Under the pieces are notes generated by a model. It was not told the origin of the DNA. It was given only the letters and a program-made list of their open reading frames with translations, and searched no databases. Positions 43,664 to 53,265 of a DNA stretch of 64,000 nucleotides are shown here, in pieces. Origin of the DNA: Thecaphora thlaspeos (Eukaryota > Basidiomycota > Ustilaginomycetes > Urocystidales > Glomosporiaceae). Every line of letters starts with the position of its first letter. Within the stretch, counting starts at the first letter, position 1. Both the position numbers and the translations under genes were made by a program. The stretch is from NCBI GenBank assembly GCA_900291925.1, contig UWYS01000023.1:62001-126000 (forward strand). The letters are read 5' to 3'.

Positions 43664-45376
43664 TCTGGCAGGGAGAGGGAAAGCGGAGCTAGGCGCGACG
43701 GCAACGGACGAGCTCGTCCGTTTCGTCGTCGTCGCTGTCGTCGTCAGGCAAGGAGGCGGTGGTCGCTCCACCTATCCAGGGTGGGGGCTTAGCCTTCTTG
43801 AGAGAGAGAGAGAGGCGGGCGATGGTGGCGGAAGAGGGGAAAAAGGGGGACAGCGGAACAAGACTTGGTGCGAAGCTGCTGAGCAAGCAGGGCCCAGGGC
43901 GGTACGTCAGGCAGCGTAATCTGAAGGCCGCAGGGCAAGCTGTGCCCGTAGCTGCAATGGCGGGATCCAGTGGAGCGGAGCGTCGTAGCACGGCGCGGCA
44001 CAGCGGTCGGGAGCTTTCCGTCTGATTTGGAGAGGGCGAGGGGCGGATGAGCCGAAGCAGGCGTCGGATGCAAGGTCAGGAGGCCAGGAACAACACCGCA
44101 AGGTCCAAGGACTCGGTTCGAGCGTCGCAGACAACCGTGCAAGTCACAAGAAATTGTTGGAGCGCTGGTTCGTCAGACAACCCTGAACATGGTCGCAAGG
44201 TCTTGAGCGTGGGAGGCAGAAGAGATGGACGACTGTGACTGAGAGGAGGGATTGAAATCGGAAGGGGCCGGCTGTTTGCCGCTCCTGTTGGAAGTAGTGA
44301 TGCCACTGCTCTTGGCCGAATGCCGCGGTGAATCGGACGGCGGATGAATGACGAGGTTGAAGTGGTGGTGGCTGGTGGTGGCTGATGGTGGCTGATGGTG
44401 GTAGTGGCGGTCACGAAGCTGTTGCCAAATGTTTGCGGTGGTTGTGTGTTGGCCGCGATGGAGCGAGGGTCGGCGATCGTGTGAAGAGGCTTAGGAAGCA
44501 GCGTCTCGAGAAAAGAGGGTCCTTCCTGTAAGGTGTATTGGCTTACAGTAGTACAGCAGTACCAGAGTCGAGCGCAGCCTTATCGTGCCTGGCCTGACCG
44601 CTGCGTTCACGTTCGATCGAGACAGGACGCCCACCCTCTTGCTCGCCGGCGGCGGAGAGAAATCAGGCCGGCAGCAGGTGCCCGGCCCCCTTGCTTAACG
44701 CCCGCCCGCTCTCCTTACTTGGGCTGAAAAAAGGCGGGTTGAAGACAACGCCCAGCCCAGCTCAGCCCTGCCCTGCCCTGCCCTGCCCTGTGCTTCCTGT
44801 CCCCTTGCTCGCGATTCGCCAAGGCTTGGCTAGGCCCAGAGGTCCGGGCTCAAAAGCTCAACTCGGTCAACGTCAAAGCGGTTGGAAATTCAAGCGAAAT
44901 GCACGCACCCAGCAGGGATGGCAGCAAGGTTGTAATCATTCATGATTACTGTTCGCCCAGTAAAACGCACAGCGATAGGGCTTGTGGCGTTTCTACAAGT
45001 CAGGGGTGTGGGCAGAGATCGAGCAACACCACCTGAGAGGCGCATCCTCAGCCCCACTAACCCAACCCCCCCCACCTCTTGGCACTCCACAGCTCGCCTT
45101 CTCGCCTTGGAGAAGCCCCTGAATAGCAGGCTAGGGCATGGCGGCGGCTGAAAGGGGTGTAAGGTGCATACACTCACACCAAGTCATGCGCCTAGTCCAC
45201 GCGCATCCGGCAAGAACATCGATCACGCTAGTCGATGACGATGCAACGAAAGGAAAAGCATCGCAAACGGGCGTGCGCTAGTATTGATCGAAACAGGCGA
45301 TTGTTTCGACGTCGTCCGGACGTCCAATCGCTGAATACGCAACGTCAAGTACAGATAGGTTGATATGGCGGTATGG
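43664..45376. other. Intergenic region, TRK promoter and SPT7 3' flank
   Basis: 1.7 kb with no supported gene. Simple repeats: tggtggc/tgatggt units at about 44362-44405 and five copies of ccctg at 44766-44790. All open frames are short or compositionally biased. It includes the TRK promoter (next to 43663) and presumably the SPT7 terminator (next to 45377). Confidence 0.45.
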
Positions 45377-48171
45377 CTAGGCCGCGACGCTGCTACCTAT
45401 CCTCTTCCGCTTCGCGCCACCACTTTTCCTTCCACCCTTTGACCCTGCGCTTGGCTGGGGACCTCCTGCAGCAGCAACACCATCGCCGGCGCCGCCTCCG
45501 CCTCCGCCTCCGTCCCCGTTCGCCGCAGCGGCCGTCGCCTTGGCGAGCGCTTTCTGTGCCCAGCCGGGCGTCCACATGAGCCGGTTGGGCAGCTTGCCCG
45601 TCGGCGGCACCTTGTACTTCTGCCGCCCCTGCTCCTCGTCCGGCAGCGTGCTGGCCCACGCCTCGGCATCTTCCTCGACCTCGGCCGGTTTCGACATCGC
45701 CCGTCGCTGTCGGAATTTGTCTCGGTACCAACCCTGCAGCAGCCCGATCTGGGCCGGGATGGCCGAAGAGGTGAGCGGGACGTAGGGGGGCGGCGGAGGG
45801 TAGGGGAGCGCCTCTTCTTTCGGCACGCTGTGACCACAACGAGGGAGAAGTAAAGCGAATCGAAAGGAGGGAGAGCTGACGAGTCAGCATCAAGTCGCTC
45901 GAACGAGACGCCCGAGTCAGTGTGACAAGAAAGGGGAATGGTAGACATGCACTCTTTCGCTGCGGTAGCCGCTCTGGCCGTACCTCTGCCGTGGAAGAGG
46001 CGGCTCGGTACTGTGAGGCCAGAGATGCCGAACTCTTGATCCAAGCCCATTTCGCGAAAGCCAAAGAAATCGTCGCCCAGGCCTTCGGCGAAGTTGCCGC
46101 TGCAGTAGGGCCAGAGGAGCACGTTTGCGGCGTAGCGGGGGAGAGCAAGCAGGCAATGTCAGCAGACGGACGCAGACGTGAGAGGGCGCATCTACAATGA
46201 GTCGTTCTACGCACCTCACCAGAGCTTCGCCGCCGTCGGCGAACAGCGCATCGTCTTCCAGGATGCCTCTTTCCGCACTTTGCTGCAGGACGAGAAGATA
46301 AAAGGAAAGAGACCGGCGAATATGGGGATCAGCATCGAGCTATACAAATGGCACTTGGATCGACGCTGTCCTCGAGGGCTTGGCCCGCTCGTGCCCCACC
46401 TCTTGATACTCACCGTTAGCTGCTCCTTGTAAGAGTGTCTGAGCTTTCTCAGCAGGTCGCCCATCTTTCCGCCGTAGCGTTCGACGTCGTCGCGTATGTA
46501 CGTCTCGAGGCCCGCGACGTCGGTGTTGCCGCTCTCGAGCAGCGTGTGGAGGATCATCTCCTCGGCGCTCATCTTGTTGGCGTAGCGGTCCGAGTAGATG
46601 CGCATCGTCCGGCCGATATTCATGAGAAATTCGGCCATCACGTCAGTTAGCACATCGACCGGAGCACGGTGCCCGCCCTCGAAGCCGTGGTGGGCCAGGA
46701 TCGTCTTCGTGTGGTGGGCGAGGTGTTCTCGCGCCAAGTCCGGGCTGATGCGCGCCAAGGGGTTGCGGTCGAGGTAGGCGTCTAGCGGCTCGCCACCGTC
46801 GACATCTTCAGCGCCGGACGGATAGTCATCTAACTCCTCGTCCGACGAGATGTGGGTGAGATAAGCGGGTATCGGCGCCTCGCTCTCGACGACGTGGGCG
46901 AGGTTCAGGAACTTGGTGTGAGTCTCCTGGACCTTCTGGATGGTGCGGATGTTACGTGCGATCTGGCCCTGCAGGCCGGGCCTCTGCGTCGGCGGGACGC
47001 GCCGCCGCCTCTTCCTCCTCCGCGAGTGATCCTCCGACAGACCGGGGTCGTCGATCGCCAGCCCGGGCCTTCCGTACGCAGGCAGCTGGGGCAGGCCGGC
47101 AGCCATCAGCACGTCCGAGGTGCAGGCGGTCCACCAGCAGGCCGACGCCTCAAGGAAATCTACGTGGACCGGCGGCTCCGGCGTCGCCCGCTCCTTGCCC
47201 TTCAGCGAGGTGGACCGGAAGACGCCCTTGAGCGTCGCAGAGAGCGGATCGAGGGACGTGTGCTCCTTAAACCCTTCCATCGTCGCACACGCCTTCGTCA
47301 GGTCGCCGGCCTCTTGGTTGGTGGGAACGTTGAGGACGGCGCGCATCGGGCGACGAGAGTGTCCGACATTGCCATCGTCCATGGTCGGCGCCGCTGCGAG
47401 GCCGAGCATCGGAGCGATGCTGCTAGCTTCGGTCCACGCTAAAGACTGGTCGAGCGAGGCGAAGATGGTCATGGCATCGGCCGTCCGCAGGTAGGCGGGT
47501 CTCTGGTCAAAGGGCACGCTGAGGGGGTCCTGGCGCTTGGGTGCGGCCGAGAAGCGCGAGCCCTGCTTGTCAAGTGAGATGGCGGCGGGCGAGCCCATCC
47601 GCCCGGCGGTGCCGAAACCGTAGCTGGTCGGTACGGCGAGTTCGTCCGGCGTTGCGTCGTTCTTGCCCTTGCTGTCGTTGATCTGGGCGGTACGTGCAGC
47701 CTCGTTGGCCTCCCACTGCATCAGGGCGTCTTTGACGTCGCTCTTATCGCTAATGAATTCCAGCAGGTGGTCGGCCTTTTTCCGCATAAAGTGAACATTG
47801 CGGCGGAGAGGGTGGCTGGGGTCGGTGTTGTACTTGAGGCAATTCTCCCAGATGAGGCCAAGGTCGTGGGCGAACTGCTTCTTGCTTTTGTACTGTCCCG
47901 CCTTGACCTTTTTCTGCATAGTGGCGAGGTCCATGGGGTGCTTGATCACGTCGTAGTAGTCCGGCGCATCGCGCTTGCTGACTTTTGAGAGGAAGGCGGC
48001 CGAATGCTCCGAGTAGTTGCGAAGCTCTGTGAGGATACGGTCGATCGACTCGAGGAACTCCTCGCGCTCGTCGCGGCCCTTGCGGACCTCTGTGAGTAGC
48101 TTGCGTAGATCGGCGTCGTTGAGACGGATCGAGGACCTCTTGGCCTCGATAGCCTGGAGCAAGTACTTCAT
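45377..48171 (-). CDS. SPT7: SAGA complex subunit SPT7 (bromodomain and histone fold)
   Basis: Spt7 is the structural subunit of the SAGA histone acetyltransferase. Exons: 48171-46414, 46282-46215, 46099 to about 45984 or 45947, and 45827-45377; about 800 residues. Bromodomain at ~40-130 (LRNYSEHSAAFLSKVSKRDA, PDYYDVIKHPMDLATMQKKV, ENCLKYNTDPSHPLR, with the acetyl-lysine-binding Asn). Histone fold near 505-575 (APVDVLTDVMAEFLMNIGR, MSAEEMILHTLLESGNTDV), which pairs with Taf10 in yeast. Then SGNFAEGLGDDFFGFREMGL and a C-terminal exon with KYKVPPTGKLPNRLMW. The last junction does not close cleanly: the good donor at 45983 leaves one extra base, while the acceptor at 45828 needs two; a weaker donor at 45946 would fit and give 809 residues. 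The start is the only ATG after an in-frame stop; a short upstream coding exon is possible. Confidence 0.9.
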
Positions 48172-49500
48172 CAAGGGCAGCGGGGGAGTTCGTTCTTGGG
48201 ATGTAGTTGAGGTCGAGGACAGGCGGTCCAGGAACAGCCGAGACGGTGTCGCAGCCGCAGATCGCCGATCCTCTTAGCGCAAGCGCGCGTTCGACGATGC
48301 CTTGCCGCGCGTGGGCGCGCAGAGGCAGGTCAGGTAAAGGTCGCGGCTGAAGGCCGATGTGCGGTCCCAAGGAGCGTTGTAGCTAGAGCCGCGGATGCAT
48401 CGCGAATCAGAAGTCCGCGCAGAGGGTGTCAACGATAGCGTGTCTGCGCGGCGGCAGGGAAGCAGAGAGTCCCAGAGTCGGTGCGGTGCGGTGCGGTGCG
48501 AAAGGGAAGAAATAATACAGGATGGACGTCCAGAAGAATACAAAAGTTGACGGGCCATGGACCAGTCCAGATTCGATGCGTAGAGGACCGTTGTTGAGCA
48601 AAGACGGTAGTCCGAGAGGAGATGCCGGCGCCGGTCGGGAGCGGAAGGAAGCGAGCGGGCAGACGGACCGGGTCGCAACGAGCCGAGACTGTCAGACGTC
48701 GGGCGGGTATTGGTGCCTAGAGCGAAGCAGCGGTCAAATGGAAGAAAAGGATGGAAGGTAGGGCCGAACGATGTGGCAGCATGGGTGTCCCGTAGGCGCA
48801 GGCGATGGAGATCAGCCCCAACTGGCGCGGGTAGCGAAAAATAGCAAAAGGTACGAAAGGAGGGGAGGTCGAGGTCGAGAGGGTGGATGTGGAGCGGAAG
48901 GAAGGTGTTGGACCGATCCGACGCGAACCTCGAAAGGCTCACCCGCACGCCGGGCACGGCACTCCCCCGGCGCCCCGCAGCAGGTTCTCATCACGCTTCA
49001 CGCGCGCTTGGCGGGCGGGCACTCGTTGCCTCGGAAGCCGGAAGAGGGAGGGATCACGTGGCTCGACAAGCACGGAGCCCAGCGCGCAGCCAGCACAGGC
49101 CAGCACAGGCCAGCACAGGCCAGCACGGGCCAGCACAGGCCAGCCAGAGAGCGCGGGCAGAAGTGCGAGAATGAGGCCAGCGAGACCGGCCAGCAGCGGC
49201 CTCAACCCCAGTGCTCGCGGTGCTTGTTCTTCATCAGAGAGAGAGAGACGTGCAGCGTGGCGCCCCTCACCTTCTCGCTACCACCCTTCACACCAACGGC
49301 TGCCGCCACTGACTTCTACGCTTCATTCGGCTCGCGCCGTTCCGCCACATCGTCTCGACCCTTCTCACAACACCACCACCACCACCGCCCACCTTCACCA
49401 CCAGAGACACTCACCCTCCAACCTTGCTCGTCTGACTTAGCTCTGGCCGAGCCGATCTCAAGACCGTCTGTCCACCCTTCCTGCGCCCGCCCCGCCCAGC
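48172..49500. promoter_or_regulatory. Divergent promoter, SPT7 / USO1
   Basis: 1.3 kb between divergent start codons. It contains gtgcg units (48481-48500), a decamer tandem repeat (49091-49140) and a CAC-rich, CT-rich leader before the USO1 ATG. No further gene is supported, though open frames exist on both strands. Confidence 0.5.
49091..49140 (+). repeat. Decamer tandem repeat cagcacaggc, five copies
   Basis: Five head-to-tail copies of cagcacaggc; the fourth has one change (cagcacgggc). It lies about 360 bases upstream of the USO1 start codon, within the divergent SPT7/USO1 promoter. Adjacent copies have no unique spacers, so it is a minisatellite and not a CRISPR. Confidence 0.9.
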
Positions 49501-52500
49501 ATGCTCCACGGCTTCGACTTCCTCCGCCAGCAGTACTCTCAGCTGGCAAAGCCGGGAGCCGGCCAGCAGACTGTCGTCTCGACCATCCAGACCCTGGCAG
49601 AACGCCTGACAAAGGCAGACGAGACACAGTCCCCGCTCGAGGACCGCAGGGCAGCCGTGCTGGCGCTCAAGGGTCTCAGCCGCGATCACACCCGCCAGGT
49701 TGGCGAAAAGGGCCTCCCCGCCCTCCTCATCAGCCTGCAGCGCGACGTTAAGGACGAGGAGCTCGCACGAGCTCTGATCGAGTGCTGTATCACACTATGC
49801 GAGGTCACACCGGCCGGAAGCGAACCGCACCGCCAATCGGGTGCGAGGAAAAAGCAGCAGGAAGCCGGTCCGCCTGCTGGTCTTCTCAACACCGACATCT
49901 TCCTCTCCGAACCGGGCCCGCTCCATGCGCTCCTTCCACTGCTGGCGCCCGACCGCGCCTTCTACACACGCTTTGCTTCGCTCCAGCTGCTCGGATTCTT
50001 GCTGCGCAACCGACCCTCGAGGGTCCATGATCACGTGCTCGTCGCACCGGGCGGCTGCGGCGCGATCCTCGAGTGTCTGGCTGAGGGCGCCGGCTCATCC
50101 GCAGAGATCGTCCGTAACGAGGTCCTGCTGCTGCTTCCCCACTTGGTCCACGGCAATGCCGACATCCAGAAGCTCGTCGCCTTCGAGGGCGCCTTTGAGA
50201 AGCTGCTCGACGTTTGCGCGGTAGAGGGGCGGATTGAAGGTGGCGTCATTGTCCAGGATGCCCTCGAGGGGCTCGAGTCGCTGCTCCGCTATAACGTCTC
50301 GAACCAAAACTACTTTCGCGAGACGCTCTCGATCCCGATGCTGGCGCCGCTCCTCTTCTACCCTCCTCCGCCGCCGTCCGGCCAGGGCGGCGCTTTCGCC
50401 GAGCAAGAGCACGCCAGGCAACTCGAGGCCTTCTCCTTCCAGGAGTGGGACCAGCAGAAGCTGCTGAACGCCAGGCTGGTCGTCGGCATCATCGGCATGC
50501 TCGTCGGCGGCCAAGGCGAAGGTAGGAAGGCCAACCAGGCCGCTCTTCTCCAGTGCGGCGTGACAAAGTGCTTGGCCGAGCTGGCGCTGGCTTCGACAGC
50601 CCCCGCCAGCCTCAAGGCGCAGTCGCTTCATGTCCTGGCGTCGTTGCTGCGCGCCTCTCGCGCCAACCAAGAACAGCTCTCGACGCTCCACATCTTTCCG
50701 ATCCAGATGGTTTTGGGCGAGGGCGCGGCGGCAGGGGACCCGCATCTCGATCCGGCGTTCGGCGGCGGAGCGTCAGCCTCGTTGCGACTGTCGGGCGAGT
50801 ATGCCGTCCAGGCTGCCGAGCCTTCCTACTCCCGACTCCCGGCTCGGCCGGCCGTAGCCGCCCTGATCGGTACCGCCGTCAACGGCGCCGGCACCAAGGG
50901 CGGTCTCGGCCTGCGAGCGGCGGCGCTGGCATGCTTTGAGGCCTACGTGGCCGATAATCTTGACGCCCGACTCGGCATCATCAGCACGATGGCGTCGCCG
51001 CCCGATGACAACCCAAATCACCGGAACGACCAGGATCGTCCGTACAGCGCCGGCAGTGTCCTCCTCGAAGGCCTGACCCAGAACCCAGCCACGGACGCCG
51101 CTGCGCATGGTTCCGATGCGTACAAGTACCTGATCTCGGCCATGCTCCTCGCACACGTCGTGCGGGGCAGCGAGACGGTCAAGAAGGTGGCTCGACAGAT
51201 TGCCATCACGGCCGAGGGACACATGGTCAAGAGGCTGCTCAAGGAGGGCGACGGCGGCGGCGACAATGACGATGATGACGACGACGAGGACGGAAACGCC
51301 TCGCTGATCCAGGTGATTGTCGGCAACCTCACGATGGCCGAGCGCGAGCTGGCTGATGCGGTGCGAAGGGAGCGATCCGCGACGCTCTCGTCGGCGGGCA
51401 GCACGGCCGCGTCCGCTCTGTCTGCGGCCGACTGGACGCGGATCATGACGGGCTACCTCGTCGTCCTCTCGGTGTGGCTGTTCGACTCGCCGCTAAGCGT
51501 GCGCGACCTGCTCTCCGAGTCTGCGACGCTGCAGGCGCTCATCCAGCCAGTGGCGCAGTCGTCTGGCGTCGATCCGCTGATCCAAGCGCTGGCTGCCTTC
51601 TTGCTCGGTATCGCCTACGAGTTCGACACCAGTCCGGGCAACGTCGCCGTGACGCGGGCCACGATGCACCCCATCCTCCACTCCCGCATCGGCGCCGGCA
51701 ATTTTGCGATGCGCCTCGAGCGTCTGAAGGACGACTCGCGCTTCACCGACGTCGCTCCCGACGGCCTTGAGAAGCTGGCGCGGCTGGAGGAGGAGAGGGA
51801 GTACGAAGAGTTCCGCGAGAGGGAGAGGGAGGAGGCCCGTCTTGCCGACGCTGCTGCTGCCGACGCCGCGGCGAACGCACCGCAAGCGGGCGGGGCGACG
51901 CAGGAAGGCAGAGACGGCGCGGCCGATCAGCTGGCGGCCACAAAAAGGGAGGAGAAGGAGGACGAGGAGGCGGCTGCGAGGGATCGAGAGATGGAGCTGA
52001 GCGGGATGGGACACCTGAGCAGGCGGAGGAAGATGGGGCTGTGGTTCGATTGGAACTTTGTCGAGTTCTGGAGGGCCCACTCCGGTACGTTCCAGCCTCG
52101 ATCCGTCCCCCTAAACGATCATGACAGACTAGCGCTGACCACACACTTGCTCACCGTGCCTCGTCATCCCCGCATCCTACCAGTCCTGATCCAAAAGACA
52201 ATCCTCATCGACCCTTCCTCTTCCTCTTCTCAACAAGCCTCGTCCTCGACCGAGCTTCTCGACGCCCAGCGCCAACTCGAGTCAGCGAGGGACACGATCG
52301 TCAAGCAGACGCGCAAGATCGAGATGTTGGAAAAGAAGATCGAGGAAGTGGGTACGATGCTCGACGACGAACGACGGGCTGCTTCGGGACGCATCGAGGA
52401 GCTGGAAGGCGAGACGGTCGGGTTGGCGCAGAAGCTCAAGGTATTTGAAGAGGAGGTGGCGAGGTTGAAAGAGAAGATGGAGAGGGGAGGAAGGGAGAGG

Positions 52501-53103
52501 GAGGAGATGGAGAGCAGGGTCAAGGGGTACGAGGAGATGGCTGCGTCGACGAAACGAGAGGAGGGAGAGGTAGTGGAAGAATGGAAGAGGAAACACGGCG
52601 ATCTCGAGAGACAATTCGAGGAATTCAAGACGACTTCGACGGGCAGAGACGTCGAGTCTTCTCGGACGCTACAGACGAAGAGCGACGAGATCGTCTCCCT
52701 CGCTTCGACACTCTCGTCGCTTCAAAGGGAACACGACGAATTAAAGAACAAGCATGAGAGTCAATCACCTCTCCTCGCTTCCCTCCAGACACAACTCGAT
52801 GTCGCAAGGGAGGAGATCAAGAAGAAGCAGTCGGAACTCGAAACGATCAAAACTTCTCAAACCCCTGTAGTAGCCTCATCGACCAAGAAGGAGGGAGAGG
52901 CAGATGCAGAGTTAGCGACGCTCAAGAAGGAAAAGGAAGATCTGGCAAAGGAAAACGAGGATCTGCTGGTACTTCTGGAGGAATTGAGTTCAAAGAGGAA
53001 GAAAGACAAGGAGAGGATGAGAGACAAGGGACTGGAGGTCAGTGAGGATGAAGAGGACGATGACGATGCTGACGACGACGACGATGACGACGACTATGCG
53101 TAG
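49501..53103 (+). CDS. USO1: Vesicle tethering factor USO1/p115
   Basis: Uso1/p115 is a long homodimeric tether that docks ER-derived COPII vesicles at the Golgi under Ypt1/Rab1. Exons 49501-52084 and 52184-53103, spliced across a 99-nt intron, give 1,167 residues. The N-terminal ~690 residues form the armadillo-like globular head (EDRRAAVLALKGLSRDHTRQ, VRNEVLLLLPHLVHGNADIQ, DALEGLESLLRYNVSNQNYF). After the join WRAHSVLIQKTILIDPS a coiled-coil tail runs from about 880 to 1,150, ending in a very acidic tail (EDEEDDDDADDDDDDDDYA) as in p115, where it binds golgin partners. The coil is shorter than in S. cerevisiae Uso1 (1,790 residues) and closer to animal p115. The intron has no in-frame stop. 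Confidence 0.95.
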   Translation: MLHGFDFLRQQYSQLAKPGAGQQTVVSTIQTLAERLTKADETQSPLEDRRAAVLALKGLSRDHTRQVGEKGLPALLISLQRDVKDEELARALIECCITLCEVTPAGSEPHRQSGARKKQQEAGPPAGLLNTDIFLSEPGPLHALLPLLAPDRAFYTRFASLQLLGFLLRNRPSRVHDHVLVAPGGCGAILECLAEGAGSSAEIVRNEVLLLLPHLVHGNADIQKLVAFEGAFEKLLDVCAVEGRIEGGVIVQDALEGLESLLRYNVSNQNYFRETLSIPMLAPLLFYPPPPPSGQGGAFAEQEHARQLEAFSFQEWDQQKLLNARLVVGIIGMLVGGQGEGRKANQAALLQCGVTKCLAELALASTAPASLKAQSLHVLASLLRASRANQEQLSTLHIFPIQMVLGEGAAAGDPHLDPAFGGGASASLRLSGEYAVQAAEPSYSRLPARPAVAALIGTAVNGAGTKGGLGLRAAALACFEAYVADNLDARLGIISTMASPPDDNPNHRNDQDRPYSAGSVLLEGLTQNPATDAAAHGSDAYKYLISAMLLAHVVRGSETVKKVARQIAITAEGHMVKRLLKEGDGGGDNDDDDDDEDGNASLIQVIVGNLTMAERELADAVRRERSATLSSAGSTAASALSAADWTRIMTGYLVVLSVWLFDSPLSVRDLLSESATLQALIQPVAQSSGVDPLIQALAAFLLGIAYEFDTSPGNVAVTRATMHPILHSRIGAGNFAMRLERLKDDSRFTDVAPDGLEKLARLEEEREYEEFREREREEARLADAAAADAAANAPQAGGATQEGRDGAADQLAATKREEKEDEEAAARDREMELSGMGHLSRRRKMGLWFDWNFVEFWRAHSGTFQPRSVPLNDHDRLALTTHLLTVPRHPRILPVLIQKTILIDPSSSSSQQASSSTELLDAQRQLESARDTIVKQTRKIEMLEKKIEEVGTMLDDERRAASGRIEELEGETVGLAQKLKVFEEEVARLKEKMERGGREREEMESRVKGYEEMAASTKREEGEVVEEWKRKHGDLERQFEEFKTTSTGRDVESSRTLQTKSDEIVSLASTLSSLQREHDELKNKHESQSPLLASLQTQLDVAREEIKKKQSELETIKTSQTPVVASSTKKEGEADAELATLKKEKEDLAKENEDLLVLLEELSSKRKKDKERMRDKGLEVSEDEEDDDDADDDDDDDDYA

Positions 53104-53265
53104 CGGCGGAAGAAGTTGATGTGAATCATATACTTTTGACCAACTGCATAAAGCGGAGCGTGGTATGGTTACATATGACGAGATAAAAAGGCCAGGACAA
53201 AGGGGGAGCATAGGGACGGCGACGGCGATGACGACAACAAGAGATCAGCGATTAACCAGACTCGT

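Noticed and set aside
49091..49140. Decamer repeat as a CRISPR array
   Set aside because: Units are contiguous with no spacers, and the genome is eukaryotic.
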